Shown piece by piece: positions 5,120-9,579 of a stretch of DNA of 9,579 nucleotides. Made by a program: the position numbers and the translations under genes. Under the pieces are notes generated by a model that ran no database searches, was not told the DNA's origin, and saw nothing but the letters and a program-made list of their open reading frames with translations. The DNA comes from VMEP01 sp964414265 (GTDB lineage: Bacteria; Patescibacteriota; Minisyncoccia; Phycocordibacterales; VMEP01), in contig CAYPVT010000027.1 of assembly GCA_964414265.1 (NCBI GenBank), positions 1 to 9,579 on the forward strand. The letters are read 5' to 3'. Position 1 is the first letter of the stretch, and every line of letters starts with the position of its first letter.

Positions 5120-6145
5120 TTATTTTTGTGCCTCTAAAAATTCAATAACCTTTTGGTTAGACATAATTCCTTCAAGATAGACCTCTGCTCGTTCACGATC
5201 AGCGCCAATATTGTGCTCAAGTAAATGCTTTAGTTCTTTTTCAAGCTCTTCTTTTGGCACTTCTATTTTTTCCGCGCGCGCAATCTCAGCTAAGATAAGC
5301 TCTGTTTTTACACGTTTTTCAGCATCTTTAGCCCAGTCTTTCTTAATTTCATCTTCGGTTTTCTTAACATTTTTAAGATATTCGTCGAATTTTAGCCCGA
5401 GTTTTTCGATATCATACTGTAGACGAGTAAGCATCTTTCTTTGCTCTTCTTCCACAAGAATTACTGGAATTTCTACTTCTGTTTTTTCCGCAATAGCATC
5501 TAGAATTGCGACCCGCAACTTTTCTTTGTGAGCCTGTTCTTTTTCAAACTTAATATTTTCCTTTAGTTTTTCCTTAAAGTCGGCAACATTTTCAAATTTA
5601 CCAAGTGTTTTTATGAATTCATCGTTTAGTTCTGGTAACAATGGTTCCACTATTTCTTCTCCTTCTTTTCCCTCAACCTTAGGCGCGCGCGCTTTCTGAA
5701 TCTCTTTTATGGTGTCTTCAACCTCTTTTTCTTCTACAACAACAACTTCGTCTTTTGAGAGTTCTTTTTTGGCGATTGATTTGTAGTCTGCAAGTTTAAC
5801 CTCTGGAAATACGGACGTTTTTAACTTAAAAGAAAGTGGGTTTCCTTTTGCAATTTTTGTTATAGATACCTCCGGTCGTCCAATTGGATCAATTTTATTT
5901 TCCGTTATTATTTTTGGGTAAGCATCTCGTATAGCAAATTCAGCCATTTCCTCTAAGACAGCCATTTCCCCTAGTTTTTGAGTAAGGATCTCCTCCGAAG
6001 CCTTACCTTTTCTAAACCCTGGTATTTCAACCTGTTCTGATAAATGCGCGACGGCCTTTTTCCTGAATGATTCAAAAACATCGGCAGTTATTTCTACCTC
6101 AATCTCAATTTCTGAGTTTTTAAGTTTATTTATTGTTGCTTTCAT
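5120..6145 (-). CDS. tig: trigger factor lacking the PPIase domain
   Basis: Trigger factor is the ribosome-bound chaperone that meets nascent chains at the exit tunnel. The N-terminal ribosome-binding domain is clear: MKATINKLKNSEIEIEVEI, then GFRKGK at 43-48, the L23-docking signature at the same positions as in E. coli. The C-terminal chaperone domain is recognised from LPELNDEFIKTLGKF (about 170-184) to the end. The protein is 341 residues instead of about 430. The N-domain linker (AKKELSKDE, KEVEDTIKEIQKARAP) passes through a short acidic stretch near 157-168 straight into the C-domain, so the FKBP-type prolyl isomerase domain (about 150-246 in E. coli) is absent without breaking the frame. 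ATG 6145 is preferred over ATG 6154 because it gives the family N-terminus and fits the predicted promoter. It is a single gene with a terminator upstream and hairpins downstream. Confidence 0.93.
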   Translation of the reverse strand: MKATINKLKNSEIEIEVEITADVFESFRKKAVAHLSEQVEIPGFRKGKASEEILTQKLGEMAVLEEMAEFAIRDAYPKIITENKIDPIGRPEVSITKIAKGNPLSFKLKTSVFPEVKLADYKSIAKKELSKDEVVVVEEKEVEDTIKEIQKARAPKVEGKEGEEIVEPLLPELNDEFIKTLGKFENVADFKEKLKENIKFEKEQAHKEKLRVAILDAIAEKTEVEIPVILVEEEQRKMLTRLQYDIEKLGLKFDEYLKNVKKTEDEIKKDWAKDAEKRVKTELILAEIARAEKIEVPKEELEKELKHLLEHNIGADRERAEVYLEGIMSNQKVIEFLEAQK

Positions 6146-6152
6146 AGCGAGC

Positions 6153-6182
6153 ATCCTACCCGAAAACAGCCCATAAAGTCAA
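6153..6182 (-). promoter_or_regulatory. predicted tig promoter, near-leaderless start
   Basis: On the minus strand TTGACT (6182-6177, 5 of 6) and TAGGAT (6158-6153, 4 of 6) are 18 bases apart. Transcription would begin near 6146, one base before the ATG at 6145. The alternative reading is that GGTAGG (6159-6154) is a Shine-Dalgarno sequence nine bases before that ATG; the two readings are not exclusive if a second promoter lies further upstream. Confidence 0.4.
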
Positions 6183-6216
6183 AACAAAAACCAGTTTTAA
6201 AACTGGTTTTTGTTTT
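6181..6216. terminator. 36-nt perfect palindrome, terminator of the one-TM protein gene
   Basis: Positions 6181-6198 and 6199-6216 are perfect reverse complements (AAAACAAAAACCAGTTTT and its complement). The inner part ACCAGTTTTAAAACTGGT folds as the hairpin, and the outer A and T runs provide the U-tract on either strand. It lies 16 bases past the stop of the 6233-6541 gene and directly upstream of the tig promoter. Confidence 0.75.
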
Positions 6217-6232
6217 GCGTGTTTGTTGTTGT

Positions 6233-6541
6233 TTACTGAAGCAATTCGCCTTCAATGCTTTTCACATCAGCGTCTGTTGCTGTCGATGAGCCAATAGACC
6301 CCAAATCAGCCTCAATCTGAGCGAGGTCGTTCGTCGCTGGAACCTGCGCGGTGTTTTCTTGGATCGTCGGGATGACATCACTAGATTGCCAAACATAATA
6401 CCCCCCAACAGCAAGAACTAACACAATAATAATAATCGCGATTATTCCACCAACTCCACTTTTTTCTTCCACTGGGGAAGGTGTAGGCACAGGAGCAGAA
6501 CTTACTTGATTCATTGAATTCATTTCGTTTATTGGGTCCAT
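6233..6541 (-). CDS. small one-TM protein with C-terminal IExxL repeats
   Basis: This 102-residue protein has no recognised function. A polar, Pro/Ser-rich N-terminus (1-28) precedes a single strongly hydrophobic segment (about 31-50, with IIAIIIIVLVLAVGG) and a polar C-terminal tail. The tail holds two similar short units, DLAQIEADLG (72-81) and ADVKSIEGELLQ (91-102). By its lack of positive charge before the helix and the acidic tail, it may be anchored with the tail outside, but this is weak inference. Small proteins of this shape are, from general knowledge, frequent in Parcubacteria. It starts 31 bases after the coiled-coil gene, probably in the same transcript, and ends just before the palindrome terminator. 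No Shine-Dalgarno sequence is seen. Confidence 0.8.
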   Translation of the reverse strand: MDPINEMNSMNQVSSAPVPTPSPVEEKSGVGGIIAIIIIVLVLAVGGYYVWQSSDVIPTIQENTAQVPATNDLAQIEADLGSIGSSTATDADVKSIEGELLQ

Positions 6542-6572
6542 ATTTTTCTATTTTATTTTAATAAATTTATTT

Positions 6573-7532
6573 TTATTGGTTTGTTGTGGTTGCAGTCACA
6601 GTGGTTGGTGTTTGTGTTGCCGCTTTTTTAACTTCAGGAATCACTTTTCCGCTCAATTCTTTGCGGGCCTCCTCAATTGCATCACTTGCCTCGTCAGCCG
6701 ATTTCTTTATTTGTTCTGTGACAGACTTAACATTTTCTTTGGTTACTGTACCGGAAAGTGATTCTACTAATGTCTTTGTTGCTGTTATTTTTTGTGTAGC
6801 TATGTCAATTTTTACCTGAGCTAGAGAAAGAGCTATTTTTGCGCTTGAGGTATCTAGTCCCTTGTTTTCAAAGTTAATTAGAACACGCTCAATGTTTGAA
6901 ACGGATTTGTTTAAGGACTCTATTCTTGAAGTTAGATTATTTGCTCTTAACCCAAAATAGTTTTTGCTGAGACCAATTTTTTGTTCTTTTATTTTTTCAT
7001 TAACTTCTCTTCTCATTGAAGTTGATGAAGCTTTGTTTAGTTGTTCGCGAAGATTTTTGACCTGAGAAAAATCTTCCTTCGCTTGTTCTCGGGCTTTTTC
7101 AAAGGCTTCTTTTGCTTGCTCAACTGCCTTCTTTTGTGTCTCGCGTGCTTCTTCTAGGGACTTTTTCCTATTCTCGCGGATTTTTTCCATCTCCTCCTTT
7201 AGTAATTGAGATGAGGTTGCGTTTGTTATTGTGGGGATAAAGTTTTTTCTAGTTTCTTTTACTTCTTCTCGCGCTTTTTCTTGGATGTTTTTCAACTCTT
7301 CTCTTTTCTTTTCGGCAGCATTCTTGGCTGCTTCTCTATTTTTTTCTTGTAAGTTTTTTAGCTCCTCTCTTCTTTTTTCGACAGCAGCCCTTGTTGTCTC
7401 ATTTGCTTCTTTTATTGCCTGGCCTCCTTCAATAGAAGTTGTTGTGACGGGAGATGCGGTTGTTCCTTCTGCAACGGCATTAGAAACAAAAATTAAACTG
7501 AGAACAATTAATGGAATGATTTTTTTATTCAT
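6573..7532 (-). CDS. secreted coiled-coil protein, hendecad repeats
   Basis: This 319-residue protein of unknown function begins with a classical signal peptide: NKK, then a hydrophobic core (IIPLIVLSLIFV), with a likely cut after AVA at 19-21. Residues about 40-160 are a highly charged coiled coil with internal repeats. EKRREELKNLQEK (52-64) recurs as EKKREELKNIQEK (74-86), 22 residues later, and EQAKEAF (138-144) recurs as EQAKEDF (149-155), 11 residues later. A helical second half (about 185-290) contains NNLTSRIESLNKSVSNIERV. The C-terminus is Thr-rich (PTTVTATTTNQ). Expected location is outside the membrane; a structural or cell-surface spacer role is a guess. It has its own extended -10 promoter and is followed by the one-TM gene. 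Confidence 0.85.
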   Translation of the reverse strand: MNKKIIPLIVLSLIFVSNAVAEGTTASPVTTTSIEGGQAIKEANETTRAAVEKRREELKNLQEKNREAAKNAAEKKREELKNIQEKAREEVKETRKNFIPTITNATSSQLLKEEMEKIRENRKKSLEEARETQKKAVEQAKEAFEKAREQAKEDFSQVKNLREQLNKASSTSMRREVNEKIKEQKIGLSKNYFGLRANNLTSRIESLNKSVSNIERVLINFENKGLDTSSAKIALSLAQVKIDIATQKITATKTLVESLSGTVTKENVKSVTEQIKKSADEASDAIEEARKELSGKVIPEVKKAATQTPTTVTATTTNQ

Positions 7533-7579
7533 AAAAATTTAAATATTAATAATAACCAAAACGAAATGTTTGTTTCGGT

Positions 7580-7588
7580 ATTATAGCA
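7580..7588 (-). promoter_or_regulatory. promoter of the coiled-coil gene, extended -10
   Basis: TGCTATAAT on the minus strand is a perfect extended -10, identical to the clpP one. It begins right where the ppa terminator's T-run ends. The predicted start near 7573 gives a leader of about 40 bases to ATG 7532. No strong -35 is visible, as expected for an extended -10 promoter. Confidence 0.6.
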
Positions 7589-7619
7589 AAAAAAGAGCAA
7601 TCTTAATGATGCTCTTTTT
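7588..7619 (-). terminator. ppa intrinsic terminator
   Basis: AAAAAGAGCA (7590-7599) pairs with TGCTCTTTTT (7610-7619) around a ten-base loop. On the minus strand the second arm runs into seven T, the classic intrinsic terminator form. It lies 36 bases after the ppa stop, and its T-run abuts the next promoter. Confidence 0.8.
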
Positions 7620-7654
7620 CTGTGGAAAACTTTACCGTTCAACAATAAGGAGAT

Positions 7655-8185
7655 TTAGGAGTTTTTGTTGTATTTTTCTTGATACAAAACGACTGAACGC
7701 TCAAAGTCTTTCATCGCTTCTTCTTTTCCTTGCCAATCACCAACAGTAACCTTTTTATTTTGAAGTTCCTTGTAAACAGCAAAAAAATGTTTTATTTCAT
7801 CAAGAAGGTGAGGTTCAATATCATGGATATTGGTAGTGTTGTTAAATCTAGGGTCGTCTGCTGGGACTGCTAATAGTTTTGCGTCGTCGTCTCCACCATC
7901 GTTCATTGGGAGAACTCCGATTGGTCTTGATTTTACAAGACACCCTGGAATAAACGCCTCGTGGGCGAGAACTAAAACATCAAGCGGATCTCCATCGTCC
8001 CAAAGCGTATTAGGCACAAATCCGTAGTTTGTGGGGTAGTGCATTGGAGAATAAAGAACACGGTCAAACTTAATGAGACCAGTTTCTTTATCTAATTCGT
8101 ATTTAACACGGGAGAGTTTTGGAATTTCGATGACCACGTTCATATGTTCTTTTGTACCAGGTTTTACGTCATGCCAAATATTCAT
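7655..8185 (-). CDS. ppa: inorganic pyrophosphatase, family I
   Basis: This soluble Mg-dependent enzyme hydrolyses pyrophosphate to two phosphates and so pulls nucleic acid and amino-acyl-tRNA synthesis forward. The 176 residues match the prokaryotic family I length, starting MNIWHDVKPG. The signature DGDPLD holds metal ligands Asp64, Asp66 and Asp69. Further active-site counterparts are Glu20 and Lys28 (EIPKLSRVKYE), Arg42 (FDRVLYSP), Tyr54 (PTNYGFVP), Asp96 and Asp101 (MNDGGDDDAKLLAVP) and Lys103. The one-residue shifts from E. coli numbering are consistent across these sites. It starts 23 bases after the nusA stop with no terminator between, so co-transcription with nusA is likely. The spacer is A/T-rich with no clear Shine-Dalgarno sequence. 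Confidence 0.97.
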   Translation of the reverse strand: MNIWHDVKPGTKEHMNVVIEIPKLSRVKYELDKETGLIKFDRVLYSPMHYPTNYGFVPNTLWDDGDPLDVLVLAHEAFIPGCLVKSRPIGVLPMNDGGDDDAKLLAVPADDPRFNNTTNIHDIEPHLLDEIKHFFAVYKELQNKKVTVGDWQGKEEAMKDFERSVVLYQEKYNKNS

Positions 8186-8208
8186 GTTTTTTGTTTTTGT
8201 TTATCTAC

Positions 8209-9441
8209 CTATTCAGTAGTTTCTTTTGTTAAATTTTCACCAACTTCAATCTCGTCGGGGGCACCAAATTCAGCCTTAGCGTCATCAGTCATTTCAATAA
8301 CATCACCGTCTGTTTTAAGGATTTCTTCTCCTTTAGGACTAACGATATCTATTCTCCAGCCGGTTAGTTTGTTAGCTAAGCGAACATTTTGGCCACCTTT
8401 ACCAATTGCAAGAGATAGTTGGTCTTCCGCAACCTCAACACGAGCTTGTCTCTCTGTTTCGTCAATAAGAACACTAGTTACTCTTGCTGGTGATAGCGCA
8501 TCAGCAACAAAGCGCTTTGGGTCCTCTGACCATTCAATAATATCGATTTTTTCACCGGATAGTTCTTGGATAACAGTTGAAACACGAACTCCGCGTTGTC
8601 CTACGCAAGCTCCAATTGGATCAACATGCTGGTCCGTAGAAGAAACGGCAATCTTTGAACGAGAACCAGCTTCACGGGCAACGGCTTTGATTAAAACAAC
8701 ACCGTTTGCAATTTCTGGCGACTCTAACTTAAAGAGTTCTTCGATAAAACGAGGATGGGTACGAGATAATTTTATGTTTATACCGCGTGGAGTTTCTTCA
8801 ACAGCATATAAATATGCGCGAATACGTTCACCGCGACGATAGAATTCCCCAGGAATTTGTTCTTCCATTGGCAAAATTGCTGTTGTGCGCCCAAGATCTA
8901 GAAACGCGTTTCCACGCTCCATTCTTTGGACAATTCCAGAGATGATTGTCCCTTGTTTGTCTGAATATTCTTCTAAAACAGAGAATTTCTCAGCTTCTCT
9001 GATCCGTTGGATGATAACTTGCTTAGCGCTTTGGGCGGCGATTCGTCCGTAATCATCTTTTGTTTCAAGTGGAAAAACTATTTCTTCACCTAAGACAGCA
9101 TCCTTTTTGATTTTTTTAGCATCTTCAAGAAAGATGTGGTGTTCTGGGTTATAGCGTTCACGAATATCCTCGGCGTCTTTTAGCCTTTCTTCTTCTGAAG
9201 CATCCTCTGGAATAGCGTCTTTAATGGTTGTTTCATCAGCAATTATTTTTACTTGAAGAAAATCAGTTGCTCCTGTATCTAGGTCAAAACGGGCACGAAC
9301 AATCTGCCCCTTTTTGCCATAATCACGGCGATAGGCAGCAGCAAGGGCTTGTTCAATAGCGTCTATTATTTTTTCTCTTGGAATCTTACGCTCCTCTTCT
9401 AGTTGTTCGAGAGCAGATTTTAAAACTTTTAGGTCCATCAT
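8209..9441 (-). CDS. nusA: transcription termination/antitermination factor NusA
   Basis: NusA binds RNA polymerase and nascent RNA and modulates pausing, termination and antitermination. With start ATG 9441 (MMDLKVLKSALEQLEEERK; ATG 9438 is equally possible) the protein has 410 residues. Domains in order are the N-terminal polymerase-binding domain (about 1-155, with AIEQALAAAYRRDYG), an S1 domain (about 163-227, from QGTIISGIVQRMERG), KH1 with the GQRG loop (281-284, DPIGACVGQRG) and KH2 with GKGG (347-350, QLSLAIGKGGQNVRLA). A short acidic tail (about 370-410) follows, with none of the C-terminal acidic repeats found in E. coli. The frame is open upstream to 9555, but those residues do not look like NusA. 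The usual neighbour rimP is not seen in the 138 bases upstream, and the gene downstream is ppa rather than infB. Confidence 0.96.
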   Translation of the reverse strand: MMDLKVLKSALEQLEEERKIPREKIIDAIEQALAAAYRRDYGKKGQIVRARFDLDTGATDFLQVKIIADETTIKDAIPEDASEEERLKDAEDIRERYNPEHHIFLEDAKKIKKDAVLGEEIVFPLETKDDYGRIAAQSAKQVIIQRIREAEKFSVLEEYSDKQGTIISGIVQRMERGNAFLDLGRTTAILPMEEQIPGEFYRRGERIRAYLYAVEETPRGINIKLSRTHPRFIEELFKLESPEIANGVVLIKAVAREAGSRSKIAVSSTDQHVDPIGACVGQRGVRVSTVIQELSGEKIDIIEWSEDPKRFVADALSPARVTSVLIDETERQARVEVAEDQLSLAIGKGGQNVRLANKLTGWRIDIVSPKGEEILKTDGDVIEMTDDAKAEFGAPDEIEVGENLTKETTE

Positions 9442-9466
9442 GTTGATAATTCTTAAATTTTTTGAT

Positions 9467-9491
9467 AAAAAAATGCCCGTTTTTGACGGAC
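9467..9491 (-). terminator. terminator-like hairpin upstream of nusA
   Basis: On the minus strand GTCCGT and ACGGGC (9491-9486 with 9480-9475) pair over six positions, one of them a G-U wobble, around a five-base loop. Seven T (9473-9467) follow after one A. It is either the terminator of a gene beyond the window's right edge or an attenuator in the nusA leader. Confidence 0.5.
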
Positions 9492-9505
9492 TTGTTACTC
9501 GTTGT

Positions 9506-9533
9506 ATGATACCAGGATTTTCAAAAAAAGCAA
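9506..9533 (-). promoter_or_regulatory. possible nusA promoter upstream of the hairpin
   Basis: On the minus strand TTGCTT (9533-9528) and TATCAT (9511-9506) are 16 bases apart, with TGG directly before the -10 (extended -10 form). Initiation would be near 9499, placing the terminator-like hairpin inside a 58-base nusA leader. A second promoter between the hairpin and ATG 9441 cannot be excluded; only weak A/T-rich candidates are seen there. Confidence 0.4.
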
Positions 9534-9579
9534 GGGAAGAAGGTAATGTGTACACACATATGGCGGTTTCTGGATAAAC

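Noticed and set aside
8144..8842. A 232-codon plus-strand reading frame antisense to nusA and ppa
   Set aside because: It is Ser/Thr-rich shadow sequence of two certain genes on the opposite strand, with no recognisable domain; length alone is not support.
193..9441. UGA recoding (UGA read as Gly) as in some CPR lineages, prompted by no gene ending in TGA
   Set aside because: All ten genes are full length under the standard code with no internal TGA interruptions; zero TGA stops in ten AT-rich genes can be chance.
9442..9555. A longer nusA start at 9555
   Set aside because: The extra 38 residues do not resemble the NusA N-terminus, and the region contains a promoter-like sequence and a terminator-like hairpin.
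9547..9556. TGTGTACACA palindrome near the right edge
   Set aside because: Only 10 bases long in low-complexity TG/CA sequence, with no gene context inside the window.

Overview
The window looks like a compact chromosomal segment from a Candidate Phyla Radiation (Patescibacteria/Parcubacteria-type) bacterium. This is inferred from several traits: small intergenic gaps, AT-rich DNA with homopolymeric spacers, start codons with little or no Shine-Dalgarno sequence, short housekeeping proteins (a trigger factor without its PPIase domain, a 410-residue NusA without C-terminal repeats), and lineage-style small membrane and coiled-coil proteins. No rRNA or ribosomal protein is present to fix the taxonomy. 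Ten protein genes are supported, all intact under the standard code; seven end in TAA, three in TAG and none in TGA.

Layout from left to right. Positions 2-138 can fold into one long nested hairpin and are a candidate structured RNA gene of unknown family. It faces a shared bidirectional terminator (142-179). On the minus strand follow HU (193-465), rny/RNase Y (728-2257) and clpP (2466-3059), each with its own strong terminator. Two plus-strand genes sit between clpP and tig: a Tat-signal protein with a JAMM/MPN-like metal-ligand pattern (3168-4205) and rsmE (4266-4961). A cluster of three palindromes fills the convergent gap 4962-5119. Then, again on the minus strand, come tig (5120-6145), a one-TM small protein (6233-6541), a secreted coiled-coil protein (6573-7532), ppa (7655-8185) and nusA (8209-9441).

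Inferred transcription units on the minus strand are nusA-ppa; coiled-coil protein plus one-TM protein; tig; clpP; rny; and HU. The two plus-strand genes may be co-transcribed. The clearest promoters have TATAAT -10 boxes, two of them as extended TGCTATAAT (before clpP and the coiled-coil gene). Several starts lie at or within a few bases of the predicted transcription start (rsmE, tig, perhaps the Tat-JAMM gene), which suggests leaderless mRNAs.

Functionally this is a housekeeping block: transcription elongation/termination (NusA), mRNA turnover (RNase Y), nascent-chain folding (trigger factor) and proteolysis (ClpP), rRNA methylation (RsmE), pyrophosphate removal (Ppa) and nucleoid architecture (HU). 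The least ordinary items are the Tat-JAMM protein, the PPIase-less trigger factor, the unassigned structured RNA and the palindromes placed directly against the start codons of HU and rny.
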